Below, one piece after another: positions 55,839-64,000 of a stretch of DNA of 64,000 nucleotides. Source of the DNA: Hallella seregens ATCC 51272 (GTDB lineage: Bacteria; Bacteroidota; Bacteroidia; Bacteroidales; Bacteroidaceae); assembly GCF_000518545.1 (NCBI RefSeq), contig NZ_JADU01000001.1, positions 186,001 through 250,000 of the forward strand, read 5' to 3'. Both the position numbers and the translations under genes were made by a program. Position 1 is the stretch's first letter; each line of letters opens with the position of its first letter. Under the pieces are notes generated by a model. It saw only the letters and a program-made list of their open reading frames with translations, was not told the DNA's origin and did no database searches.

Positions 55839-58800
55839 TTAGAAAGTCACGTTGAGGCCCAGGGTGAAGCGGCGGCTCAGCGGGTAGGTGCTGTAGTCGA
55901 CGCCCAGCTGTGTGGTGCCGTTGCCGTAGGTGTTGGTCTCGGTGGTGAATCCTTTGTAGCCGTCGAACTTGACCACATTGTCGGCCGAAGCGTAGACGCG
56001 GAGCGATGTGAACGGCGTCTTGGCTAGCAGCCGCTTGGGGAAAGAGTAGCTCAGCGTGATGTTCTTCACGCGGAAATAGGTGGCGCTGTAGATGTTGTCC
56101 TGCGGGCCCCAGTTGAATGGATTGGAGGTCTTGCCGTCCCAATCCATCGACAGTCCGTGGGCGGCCAGATATTCAGTGGGGATGGCAGCCTTCAGGTTGT
56201 CGGGGATGTAGCAGTGGAACCAGTTGGCAAAGAGGCGGCGGTTGTAGTTGCCGCCGGCGTCGTTGTGGCGCGAGCCCACATAGTAAACCTTGCCGCCGAA
56301 CTGTCCTTGGAGCAGGATGCTGAGCTCGAAATTCTTGTAGGAGAAGCGGTTGGTGAAGCCCCAGGTGAGGTCGGGCAGCGCCGAACCGCGGTTGACGCGG
56401 TCTTCGTCGGTAATCTTGCTGTCTTTCTTCATGTCCACGATTTTGGCGTTGCCCTCCTGTTCGCCGGCCCTGATAGCCACGCCGTTGGCAATGTCTTCGG
56501 CCGAAAGCACGCCGTCGTAGATATAGTCATAGAAAGCAGAGACGGGGCCGCCCACCTCGGTAATGAACTGGAAGTCGTTGTGCAGCTTGGAGATGATGCG
56601 CGTCTGGTTGCCGCCAAGTGCCAGCACTTTGTTGGAGTTGTGGGAGAGGTTGAGGTTGCTGGTCCACTTGAACAGCCCCACGATGTTGTGTGTGGTGAGG
56701 TCGATTTCCCATCCGGTGTTGCGAATCTTGCCGATATTGGTAAGCTGCGAGTTGAAGCCCGTGGCTGCCGGAACGGGCACGTCGAAGAGCAGGTTGGTCG
56801 TGGTGTTGGAGTAAAAGTCGAAGTTGAACTGCACTCTGTTATGGAAAGCCGAGAAGTCGAAGCCGATGTCGAGCGAGCCGGTCTGCTCCCACTTCAGGTC
56901 GGGGTTGGCAATGTTGGATGCGGCTGCGCCGTTGTTCTTGGCTTCGCCATAGGCGGCATAGTAGGTTCCGAGCTGCGCCAGATAGGCAAAGTTGCCGATT
57001 CGGTCGTTACCCGACGTGCCGTAGGAGGCGCGGAGCTTGAGCAGGTCAATCCACTTTACGTTCTTCATGAAGCTCTCCTGGTTGATTTTCCAACCGGCCG
57101 AGAACGAAGGGAACGTTCCCCACTTGCTGTCTTGGCCGAAGCGCGAGGAGCCGTCGCGCCGGATACTGGCCGTCAGGAGGTAGCGGTCGTCGTAGTTGTA
57201 GCTCACACGGCCAAAGTAGGACATGTTGCGATAGGGCGTGATGGTGGTGGAAGCTATGGTCGGCGTGGAGGCCACGTTGAGCGTGGCGATGTTCTCGTAG
57301 GGCCAGCCGAGAGCAGCCATCGAACCGAGATAGGTGCGGTCTTTCTCGGCACTCTGGCCCAGCAGGACGTTGAGATGATGTGCCTTGAACTGCTGGTCGA
57401 AGGTGAGTGTGTTCTGCAACACCCAGGTGGTGGTGTGTGAAGAATGGCTGTTGCCTGCCGAGGCATAGCCACTCACGTTGACAGAGGCCGGCTGGAAATA
57501 GTCGTATTCCTCACCGTCGTAGTTCTGGCTGTATTGCAGTTTGTAGGTGAGCGAGGGCAGAATGTTCCATTCTCCCCAGAGATTGGACTGCACGCGGTTG
57601 TTGTAGGTCACGTCCTTGGTCTTGGCCAGCTGTGCCAGCGGGTCTATCCAGTAGGAGCCGAAGTCGGTGGACGACTCCGTAGAGGCGAGGTTGCCGCTGG
57701 GATTGTCGTCGGTGCGGATGACCTTGCCGATGCCCACGAGCGGGGAGGTCATGAGCGAATGGTGGAGGGCACTCTCCTTGCCGCCACCGCCACCACCGGC
57801 ATAGGTGGTGCCGGCCGCATTCTGCTCGCTCCTTGAGAAAGAAAGGTTGGCGCCTACACGCAGGCTCTTTGTGATGTTGAGCTCGCCGTTGACACGGGTG
57901 TTGTAACGCTTGAAGTTGGTGTTTCGCACGATGCCCTGTTGGTTGAGGTAGCCGAAAGAGGCGTAAATATTGCCGATGCTGCCGCTGGCCGATGCCGACA
58001 CGTCGTAGCTCTGGATGGGCGCAGTGCGCAGCACTTCGCTCTGCCAGTCGGTAAAATCGTTGGTGGTGCTCCACCATCCGGGGATGCGGTTACCCATGGT
58101 GCGTGAGGTCATGGGGTCGCTCATGGAGCCGCCTTCGCGGAGATGGCTGGCATTGCGCATGAACATGTTGTAGGCTATGTATTCGTAGCCGCTCATCAGG
58201 TCGAGTTTTTTCTCGGGGCTCTGTACGCCGTAGTAGGCATTGAAAGCCACCGTAGGCTTGCCGCTGCCCTCCTTGGTTTCGATCAGAACGACGCCATTGG
58301 CACCACGGCTGCCGTAGATGGCCGTGGCGGCGGCATCTTTCAGAATCTGAATGGAGGAGATGTCGTTGGGGTTGATGCCGCTCATATTGTCGCGGGGCAC
58401 GCCGTCGATGACATAAAGTGGCGAGGAGTCGCCATTGATGGTATTGACACCACGGATGCGCATGGTGAGTTCCTGGCCCGGCACGCCGCCGCTGGCCGCC
58501 TGGGCGTTGACGCCGGCCAGTTGGCCTTGCATGGCTTCCGAGACATTGGTCACCGGACGGTCTTCGAGTGCGTTGGAGCTGATTTTGGAGATGGACGAGG
58601 TAAGGTTGGACTTCTTTACAGAGCCGTAACCCACGACCACAACCTCTTCCAGGGAGCGCTTGTCTTCGAGAAGCACCACGTTGTGGTGGGTGTCGGTGGC
58701 ATTGAATTTCTGGGTGGCGTAGCCCACGTAGGACACTTCGATGGCAGTTCCGCGGGGCACTTGGATGGTGTACTTGCCGTCCAGGTCGGTGATGCTCCCC

Positions 58801-58982
58801 TTGGTGGTTCCCGGAACTTTGACCGTCGCACCGATGATGGGCTCACCGGCATCATCGGTGACAACGCCGGTCACCGTCACACTACTCTGCTGGGCCGAGC
58901 TTTGCGCAAGTGCCTGCCTCATGGCGACAGGGGATATTAACGTCAGATTTAACGCTAATAGCGTCTTTAATGTTAGGTTCAT
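55839..58982 (-). CDS. SusC/RagA-type TonB-linked outer-membrane transporter
   Basis: The 1047-residue protein has a signal peptide, a carboxypeptidase-regulatory-like domain ('VTGVVTDDAGEPIIGATVKVPG'), the plug motif 'EEVVVVGYGSVKKSNLTSSISKI', 'DGVPRDNMSGINPNDISSIQILKDAAATAIYGSRGANGVVLIETK' and a long beta-barrel ending 'FTLGLNVTF'. All are typical. It pairs with the SusD-like protein. A LacI-type regulator is divergent across a 342-nt gap. No glycoside hydrolase gene is next to the pair within the window. Confidence 0.93.
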   Translation of the reverse strand: MNLTLKTLLALNLTLISPVAMRQALAQSSAQQSSVTVTGVVTDDAGEPIIGATVKVPGTTKGSITDLDGKYTIQVPRGTAIEVSYVGYATQKFNATDTHHNVVLLEDKRSLEEVVVVGYGSVKKSNLTSSISKISSNALEDRPVTNVSEAMQGQLAGVNAQAASGGVPGQELTMRIRGVNTINGDSSPLYVIDGVPRDNMSGINPNDISSIQILKDAAATAIYGSRGANGVVLIETKEGSGKPTVAFNAYYGVQSPEKKLDLMSGYEYIAYNMFMRNASHLREGGSMSDPMTSRTMGNRIPGWWSTTNDFTDWQSEVLRTAPIQSYDVSASASGSIGNIYASFGYLNQQGIVRNTNFKRYNTRVNGELNITKSLRVGANLSFSRSEQNAAGTTYAGGGGGGKESALHHSLMTSPLVGIGKVIRTDDNPSGNLASTESSTDFGSYWIDPLAQLAKTKDVTYNNRVQSNLWGEWNILPSLTYKLQYSQNYDGEEYDYFQPASVNVSGYASAGNSHSSHTTTWVLQNTLTFDQQFKAHHLNVLLGQSAEKDRTYLGSMAALGWPYENIATLNVASTPTIASTTITPYRNMSYFGRVSYNYDDRYLLTASIRRDGSSRFGQDSKWGTFPSFSAGWKINQESFMKNVKWIDLLKLRASYGTSGNDRIGNFAYLAQLGTYYAAYGEAKNNGAAASNIANPDLKWEQTGSLDIGFDFSAFHNRVQFNFDFYSNTTTNLLFDVPVPAATGFNSQLTNIGKIRNTGWEIDLTTHNIVGLFKWTSNLNLSHNSNKVLALGGNQTRIISKLHNDFQFITEVGGPVSAFYDYIYDGVLSAEDIANGVAIRAGEQEGNAKIVDMKKDSKITDEDRVNRGSALPDLTWGFTNRFSYKNFELSILLQGQFGGKVYYVGSRHNDAGGNYNRRLFANWFHCYIPDNLKAAIPTEYLAAHGLSMDWDGKTSNPFNWGPQDNIYSATYFRVKNITLSYSFPKRLLAKTPFTSLRVYASADNVVKFDGYKGFTTETNTYGNGTTQLGVDYSTYPLSRRFTLGLNVTF

Positions 58983-59324
58983 ACTTGTTGGTTTTTAGTG
59001 AATAGGACAGTATTTATCTTTTTTCATGGAATGTCCGCGGAGGGTCGGTCGTTGTTTTTGCATAAACACCGGCCATTGCAGGTCGCCGTGTCTTTTGGAT
59101 GTTTTCAGTTTTTCCTGCCATTATAAGGCCCGTCGCGGCAAAAATAAGCAATAAAGGCATATCAAACCGCTTTTCAGACCAATATTTTTAAGCCTTATTA
59201 AAAATATTTCCGTGCTTCCGTGCGAAAATGACGAAGAAGTGATACAGAAATCAAAATAACGGCATGAAAGTGTTGTGACAGAGCGGAAAAAGGCTTAGAT
59301 TTGTGAAAAGAAACAGCAACAGGC
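58983..59324. promoter_or_regulatory. Divergent regulatory region of the SusCD pair and LacI-type gene
   Basis: This 342-nt AT-rich gap lies between the SusC-like and LacI-type genes. On the plus strand, GTTG (59272-59275) and TAGATTTG (59296-59303) are 20 nt apart and form the regulator promoter. For SusC no sharp box was found. A long AT-rich stretch with 'AATATTTTTAAGCCTTATTAAAAATATT' character (about 59180-59210) forms an imperfect palindrome, a possible operator. No gene is supported here. Confidence 0.5.
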
Positions 59325-60395
59325 ATGAAAAAATACAAGATTAGCGACATAGCGGCGATGGCAGAGGTCTCTGTCGGAACTGTAGACCGTGTGCTTCACG
59401 AACGGGGCGAGGTGTCGCCCGAGACAAGGAAAAGGATTGAGGCGGTGCTCGAACGCATCCATTACGTCAAGCGCATTCATTCCAAGAGTGTGTCCTGCCA
59501 TAAGACGGTGAGGCTGTTGGTTATCATTCCGCAGTATCATAAGGGAGACTATTGGGATCGGGTGAGGGAAGGAATAGAGCGGGCCATGACGCATTTCGTG
59601 CAGTGTACTTTCCAAACCACTTATCTGACTTACAACCAATTTGACATCAATTCCTGCAAGAACACGTTCAGGACAGCGGCTTCCTACAAGAAAGATGCCG
59701 TCATTATCGGGCCCACTTTTTCGGACGAGACCTTTATCTTTGCCAGTCAACTGTCCTTGCAGCGCGTGAAATACATCTTTGTAGATGCCCTGGTGAGGAA
59801 TGCTGAACCCCTGACAGCATTTGTCCCTGACAACGTGCAGTGCGGCAAGGCACAGGCCCGGTTGCTCACGGCCATCATGGATCACTCCAAGAAGGTGCTC
59901 CTGTTGCAGTCCAAACGAGTAGGCGATGACACGTCCATTGCTTCGTTCGAGCGGCAGCGTGGCTTTATCTCATATCTGGCAGAGAACGCCCCCGACATTG
60001 AATATGTGTATGGGGTGTATGATTGTAAGCCCAGCCGCAATACGCTCGACGAGCTGGACGGGCTGTTTACCGCCTACCCCGTGGGGGCTGTGGCAGTCTT
60101 CAACTCGCAGGCCCACCTGCTTGTCCATCAGCTGAAGACGCTGGGACGGCTCGCCGTACCGGTGTGCGGCTATGGAACAAATGCCCGAAACGTGCAGTTG
60201 CTCAAGGATGGCAGCATCTCGTTTCTGATAGAGGAACACCCCGAGTACCAAGGCTACATGGCGGTAAAGGCGATAGCCGACAATCTGATGTCCGGCTCGT
60301 CGCCAAGGCCTGTCAACTATGCACCGATCGATATTATGCTCAAAGAGACTGTGGATTACTTTCTGCATTCCGACCCAACGGTTTCATTAAAATAA
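59325..60395 (+). CDS. LacI-family transcriptional regulator
   Basis: The 356-residue protein begins with the LacI HTH ('KYKISDIAAMAEVSVGTVDRVLHERGEVSPETRKRIEAVLERI') and continues with a periplasmic-binding-like sensor ('VRLLVIIPQYHKGDYWDRVREGIERAM', 'AVIIGPTFSDETFIFASQL', 'VGAVAVFNSQAHLLVHQLKTLGRLAVPVCGYGTN'). It likely controls the divergent SusC/SusD pair in response to a sugar. The gene's own promoter is at 59272-59303. The effector is unknown. Confidence 0.9.
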   Translation: MKKYKISDIAAMAEVSVGTVDRVLHERGEVSPETRKRIEAVLERIHYVKRIHSKSVSCHKTVRLLVIIPQYHKGDYWDRVREGIERAMTHFVQCTFQTTYLTYNQFDINSCKNTFRTAASYKKDAVIIGPTFSDETFIFASQLSLQRVKYIFVDALVRNAEPLTAFVPDNVQCGKAQARLLTAIMDHSKKVLLLQSKRVGDDTSIASFERQRGFISYLAENAPDIEYVYGVYDCKPSRNTLDELDGLFTAYPVGAVAVFNSQAHLLVHQLKTLGRLAVPVCGYGTNARNVQLLKDGSISFLIEEHPEYQGYMAVKAIADNLMSGSSPRPVNYAPIDIMLKETVDYFLHSDPTVSLK

Positions 60396-60439
60396 GGTGT
60401 AAGTCCTCTTGTTTCTGCCAAGTTCTCGGTTTTTATCCT

Positions 60440-60447
60440 TACCTTTG
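60440..60447 (+). promoter_or_regulatory. Likely -7 box of the capsule gene
   Basis: TACCTTTG matches the -7 consensus and lies 23 nt before the ATG at 60471. A clear -33 is not seen, but TTGTTTCTG is near 60409-60417. Confidence 0.5.
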
Positions 60448-60470
60448 CACAATATATAAAAGATGTAAGG

Positions 60471-62042
60471 ATGAAACGACTATTCTCTATGCTGGCTACA
60501 GCACTTGTTTCCGTTTCGTCGGTGGCACAGTATGCCTGGCAGGAGGGCGGCATGCCCGGTCGGTTGGACTTGGGCCGCGACGTCCATTACAAGGCCGAAA
60601 TGCAGGGCTCGCTGTCAAGAGGGCGGACACCGCTGTGGCTCAATGCCAACAAGCAGGGGCTTTCGTCGCTCGACAAGGACAACGGCTATTTGCGCGGACA
60701 GGTGGTACGCCCCGTTGACAATGACTCGGCACGCCGCTGGGGCGTTGGCTACGGAGTGGACATGGCCGTGGCGGCAGGCTATACGAGCCGAGTGGTGGTG
60801 CAGCAGGCCTTTGCCGAGGTGAGGTGGCTGCACGGACAACTCAGCGTGGGTGCCAAAGAATATCCCATGGAACTGAAGAACCAGAGGCTAAGCAGTGGGG
60901 CGCAAGCCTTGGGCATCAATGCCCGGCCAGTGCCCCAGGTGAGACTGGCTTTGCCCCGCTATTGGACAATTCCTGCCTTGGGAAGGTGGGTGCATCTGAA
61001 AGGACACATCGCCTATGGACTGATGACCGATGACGGGTGGCAGCACGATTTTACCGGGATGAAGTCGAAATATTCCGACCATGTGCGCTATCACAGCAAG
61101 GCGGGTTATGTAAAAATAGGCAGTGAGGAGCGGTTTGTACCGTTGTCGCTGGAGCTGGGCTTTGAGTCGGCTGCCCTGTTTGGCGGTATGAGCTACACGC
61201 CTGACGGGAACGGTGGTCTGTCGAAAATACAGAATGCGTCGGGGCTGAAGAGCTACTGGCGGGCGCTGATACCGGGTGGAGGAGACGCACCGGAGGCTGG
61301 CACTGCCTATCAGAACGAGGCCGGAGACATTCTGGGTAGCTGGCTTGCCCGGCTGAACTATGAGACCGACACGTGGGCGATTGGACTCTATGCCGATAAA
61401 TTTTTTGAGGATCATTCGTCCATGTTTCAACTCGATTACGACGGGTACGGCACGGGAAAGGACTGGAACGTGAAGAAGAAGACACGTTTCCGCCTGTACG
61501 AGTTCAAGGACTGGATGCTGGGGGCAGAGCTGAATGTGAAGTATGGAAAGTGGCTGCGCGGAGTGGTGCTGGAGTATCTTTACAGCAAATACCAGAGTGG
61601 TCCGATCTACCATGACCACTCTGCAGGGCGGTCGGAACACGTGGGCGGCGAAGACAACTTCTACAATCACTATATTTTTACTGGCTGGCAGCACTGGGGG
61701 CAGGTCATGGGCAATCCGCTTTATCGGTCGCCTCTCTACAATGAGGACGGAACAATCGAGGTGAAGAACAACCGCTTTGTAGCCTTTCATCTTGGATTCG
61801 ACGGTCAGCCGACCGATCGGTTTGGCTACCGGGTGCTGGCCACATGGCAGGAGGGATTGGGTACTTACAGTGATCCTTACGACAAGAAGCACCACAATGT
61901 GAGCTTGATGGTAGAAGCAAATTACCGTCTGCCTAAAGGTTGGTGTGTGCAGGGAGCTTACGGGATGGACTTCGGACACATTCTCGGAGCCAATGCCGGT
62001 TTTCAGTTCACAGTGTCAAAATCAGGAATATTCAGCTTATGA
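60471..62042 (+). CDS. Wzi-like capsule assembly protein
   Basis: The 523-residue outer-membrane beta-barrel has a signal peptide and the pattern of Bacteroidota Wzi-like proteins: 'ARRWGVGYGVDMAVAAGYTSRVVVQQAFAEVRW', 'LSVGAKEYPMELKNQRLSSGAQALGINARPVPQVRLALPRYW', 'FLGLGFD'-type strands late, and a C-terminal 'ANAGFQFTVSKSGIF'. Wzi anchors or orients capsular polysaccharide on the cell surface. It overlaps the next lipoprotein (ATGA), so the two are co-translated. Confidence 0.85.
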   Translation: MKRLFSMLATALVSVSSVAQYAWQEGGMPGRLDLGRDVHYKAEMQGSLSRGRTPLWLNANKQGLSSLDKDNGYLRGQVVRPVDNDSARRWGVGYGVDMAVAAGYTSRVVVQQAFAEVRWLHGQLSVGAKEYPMELKNQRLSSGAQALGINARPVPQVRLALPRYWTIPALGRWVHLKGHIAYGLMTDDGWQHDFTGMKSKYSDHVRYHSKAGYVKIGSEERFVPLSLELGFESAALFGGMSYTPDGNGGLSKIQNASGLKSYWRALIPGGGDAPEAGTAYQNEAGDILGSWLARLNYETDTWAIGLYADKFFEDHSSMFQLDYDGYGTGKDWNVKKKTRFRLYEFKDWMLGAELNVKYGKWLRGVVLEYLYSKYQSGPIYHDHSAGRSEHVGGEDNFYNHYIFTGWQHWGQVMGNPLYRSPLYNEDGTIEVKNNRFVAFHLGFDGQPTDRFGYRVLATWQEGLGTYSDPYDKKHHNVSLMVEANYRLPKGWCVQGAYGMDFGHILGANAGFQFTVSKSGIFSL

Positions 62043-62482
62043 AGATTATTGGAAAAGCCTTGGGACTGCTGTTGGCAGCCTTGAACGTAGCTGCTTGTGG
62101 CGATTTAATAGAAACGACGGACGACGGCAGACTGGGTGGAAACTGGCTGCTGACAACAGTTGACACGTTGGCTACCGGCGGTGTAGCCGATGTGCATACC
62201 GACCGCAAGTTCATGGCCGTGGAGGGTGGCATCCTGCAATTGCGTGATGCCGACGAGGGAAAACAATATATTTTTCGTTATAGTTATGTTGACGACAAGC
62301 TGACGTTAAGCGATGCGCGGGTCAACGATCGCGAAAGGGGGGATCCTTTGGTCACCGATTCCATGGTATTGGTGCCCTTTGGTTTCGACAGTTTACAGCC
62401 CGTGTTGCGGGTTGAGGCCATCAGTCGCAGCCGCCTGACGCTTGTAAGCGACCGTTTGCGGCTGTACTATCGCAAGTTCTGA
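62039..62482 (+). CDS. Small lipoprotein next to Wzi (147 aa)
   Basis: The start at 62039 overlaps the Wzi stop and gives 'MKIIGKALGLLLAALNVAAC', a lipoprotein signal with cysteine 20. The mature part is beta-rich ('DGRLGGNWLLTTVDTLATGGVAD', 'FRYSYVDDKLTLSDARVN', 'LTLVSDRLRLYYRKF'), similar to lipocalin-like DUF domains. It is likely an accessory to capsule or surface glycan assembly because of coupling with Wzi. No precise function is known. Confidence 0.7.
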   Translation: MKIIGKALGLLLAALNVAACGDLIETTDDGRLGGNWLLTTVDTLATGGVADVHTDRKFMAVEGGILQLRDADEGKQYIFRYSYVDDKLTLSDARVNDRERGDPLVTDSMVLVPFGFDSLQPVLRVEAISRSRLTLVSDRLRLYYRKF

Positions 62483-62497
62483 AGCTTGTAAGCGGCA

Positions 62498-63073
62498 TTA
62501 GAATTTCTTGCCGAACATGATGTTGAGGAAAGTCTTGACCAGTATTTTGGTGTCGAACCACCAGCTGCGGTGCTCCAGATAATACAGGTCGAGCTCCAGT
62601 CGACGCAGCATCTTCTCCATGGTGTCGGTGTAGCCGTTGTAGAGCGTGGCGTAGGAGGTGACACCCGGACGTATCTGATAAAGGAAAGTGTAGCGTGGGT
62701 CGTGTTGCATGATTTGGTCGATATAGTATTTACGCTCGGGGCGTGGACCGATGAAAGCCATGTCGCCCCTAAGGACATTCCAAAGCTGAGGCAACTCGTC
62801 CAGGTGGTGCTTACGTAGGAAGCGACCTGTGCGAGTGAGTCGCGTGTCGCCTTCTACTTCCAGCAACTGGGGCTCGCCGTCATGCTCAGCATCGATGCGC
62901 ATGCTGCGGAATTTGAGGATAACGAAAGGCCGTCCGTGCAGGCCTATGCGCTCCTGACGGTAGATGACAGGAAGTCCGTCTTCCAGTCGTATGGCCAGTG
63001 CACAGGCAGCCAGCAGCGGCGAGAAGACCACGAGGCATACGAAAGCGAGAATAAGGTCGACAATTCTTTTCAT
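62498..63073 (-). CDS. Undecaprenyl-phosphate sugar phosphotransferase (WcaJ/WbaP-like)
   Basis: The 191-residue membrane protein is a polyprenyl-phosphate hexose-1-phosphate transferase: 'VIYRQERIGLHGRPFVILKFRSMRIDAE', 'RTGRFLRKHHLDELPQLWNVLRGDMAFIGPRPE' and 'QIRPGVTSYATLY' are signature stretches. It adds the first sugar of a capsule or exopolysaccharide repeat. Only one N-terminal helix is present, so it is the short form. Its start overlaps the WecA-like stop (ATGA). Confidence 0.92.
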   Translation of the reverse strand: MKRIVDLILAFVCLVVFSPLLAACALAIRLEDGLPVIYRQERIGLHGRPFVILKFRSMRIDAEHDGEPQLLEVEGDTRLTRTGRFLRKHHLDELPQLWNVLRGDMAFIGPRPERKYYIDQIMQHDPRYTFLYQIRPGVTSYATLYNGYTDTMEKMLRRLELDLYYLEHRSWWFDTKILVKTFLNIMFGKKF

Positions 63074-64000
63074 CGCGTTCGGCCCTCCTTGATGGCACGG
63101 GCCGTCAGGTAGTTGAGGGCCAAATGCAAGGCAGTGTATAAAAGAACGTCAAGAATGAAGACGAAAGTGAAGCCTGCCGCTGTGTAAGCCAGCCGGTTGA
63201 TCACGATAAAAGACAAGGCCAAGGACAAGATGATGACCAGTGTTTGGTTCATGGAGAGGCCCAACCGCATGAATTTGTGGTGGATATGGTTTTTGTCGGC
63301 ATCAAAGATAGGTCGATGGGTACGCAGACGATGGAGCACTACGCGCACCACATCGAATGTAGGGATGAGCAATAGCGTCATGGCGAAAGGCATGCGCTCG
63401 GGAGCATAGTACATGACAGTAGGGTTGTTCATGGAGTATTTCACAAACAAGAAACCCAGGATAAAGCCCAGTGTGAGGCTCCCGCTGTCGCCCATGAAGA
63501 TCTTTCGGTTGCGGCTTTCCTTGCCCCACAGGTTGTAATACAGGTAGGGCACCAGTGCGCCCATAAGCCCAGCTATGAGAATGCAGTACACGTAGATGCG
63601 CTCTTCATAGAAAGCATACATGAATCCGGCGAGAGCTATCTCTGTGAGACCGGCACAGAGACCGTCGATACCATCGATCAGGTTCATGGCGTTGCAAATG
63701 AAAACGATGGCCAATACAGTGAGTGGTGCCCCGGCCCAGAATGGTATTTCGTGCAGCCCGAAGAGTCCGTACAGGTTGTTGATGTATAGGTTGGACAAGG
63801 GAAGCACTGTGGCGGCAATGAGCTGTGCTGCAAATTTGAGGTTGGCACCGAGTCCTATCAAGTCGTCGATGAGCCCCACGAAATAGATAACGAGTAGCCC
63901 TACCATGAAGTAAAGGGACCAGAGATTGATGGAGAGCAGTTTGCTTTGGCGGTCGTAAGCCATGACCAGCAGGGCCAGGATAAAGGCTATGAGCATGCTG
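63070..64000 (-). CDS. WecA/MraY-like undecaprenyl-phosphate GlcNAc-1-phosphate transferase (partial)
   Basis: The visible 310 residues are membrane-spanning and carry the MraY/WecA motifs: 'VGLIDDLIGL', 'NAMNLIDGIDGLCAGL' (catalytic Asp), 'KIFMGDSGSLTLGF' and 'ADKNHIHHKFMRLGLSMNQ'. The N-terminal part lies beyond the window; the ATG at 63996 is probably internal. It starts glycan synthesis by loading a sugar-1-phosphate on lipid. The gene is coupled to the downstream sugar transferase by overlapping codons. Confidence 0.88.
   Translation of the reverse strand, partial: SMLIAFILALLVMAYDRQSKLLSINLWSLYFMVGLLVIYFVGLIDDLIGLGANLKFAAQLIAATVLPLSNLYINNLYGLFGLHEIPFWAGAPLTVLAIVFICNAMNLIDGIDGLCAGLTEIALAGFMYAFYEERIYVYCILIAGLMGALVPYLYYNLWGKESRNRKIFMGDSGSLTLGFILGFLFVKYSMNNPTVMYYAPERMPFAMTLLLIPTFDVVRVVLHRLRTHRPIFDADKNHIHHKFMRLGLSMNQTLVIILSLALSFIVINRLAYTAAGFTFVFILDVLLYTALHLALNYLTARAIKEGRTR

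Noticed and set aside
63070..63996. Complete WecA-like protein starting at 63996
   Set aside because: Homologues carry more N-terminal membrane helices, so the ATG at 63996 is probably internal and the gene is cut by the window edge.

Overview
The window is from a GC-rich member of the Bacteroidota, most likely a Bacteroidales/Prevotellaceae species. I infer this from the promoters (TTTG, 19-20 nt, TAnnTTTG, the Bacteroidota sigma-ABfr pattern), a SusC/SusD pair, a Wzi-type capsule protein, a DUF5118-type metalloprotease and a type B ribosomal protein L31. No rRNA or tRNA gene was seen.

Left host flank (1-18753): a partial zinc metalloprotease, pepD, a flippase-like membrane protein, a tiny membrane peptide gene with a consensus promoter, rsmA-fRMsr, frr, rsgA, a secreted NUC1-type endonuclease, rpmE, a TonB receptor with two OB-fold/DUF5689 lipoproteins, a divergent secreted EEP-type nuclease, a uracil-DNA glycosylase-like gene, udk and a DUF308 membrane protein. 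Together 7.3-16.1 kb looks like extracellular nucleic-acid breakdown with nucleoside salvage. It ends with an EcoRV-type restriction endonuclease and the first 806 nt of its cognate M.EcoRV-type methyltransferase.

Prophage (18754-52144, 33,391 bp): a complete Mu-like transposable phage is inserted in the methyltransferase gene. Both junctions carry the 5-bp duplication AGAAT. Removing the phage and one copy restores an open 304-codon methyltransferase whose C-terminus resumes at 52150. Each end carries three copies of an AAACGAAA-type motif, spaced like Mu transposase sites. Layout: leftward lysogeny genes and an S24-type repressor; a two-promoter/two-operator switch at 21.45-21.57 kb; a rightward early operon (small DNA-binding protein, MuA, MuB, P-loop ATPase, small proteins, DUF4494, Gam) ending at a terminator at 28.8 kb; a candidate regulator; then two divergent late operons from a shared region at 35.7-35.9 kb. 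The leftward one encodes small and large terminase, gp36, portal, MuF with a toxin-like tail, gpG and a completion protein. The rightward one encodes protease/scaffold, capsid, sheath, tube, frameshifted chaperone, tape measure, hub, spike, holin-amidase-u-spanin lysis genes, baseplate and an SGNH-hydrolase tail fibre. The right end has a structured RNA, an HTH protein and an adenine methylase.

Right host flank (52145-64000): the methyltransferase 3' fragment, a histidine phosphatase, a secreted low-complexity protein, a SusC/SusD pair with a divergent LacI-type regulator, a Wzi-like capsule protein with a small lipoprotein, and two glycan-priming enzymes (sugar transferase and WecA/MraY-like, the latter cut by the window edge).

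The most striking points are the phage-split EcoRV-type system with an apparently intact nuclease, the absence of GATATC in the host flanks against ten copies in the prophage, the MuF-toxin fusion, two candidate phage small RNAs, and the well-resolved immunity switch and transposition ends.
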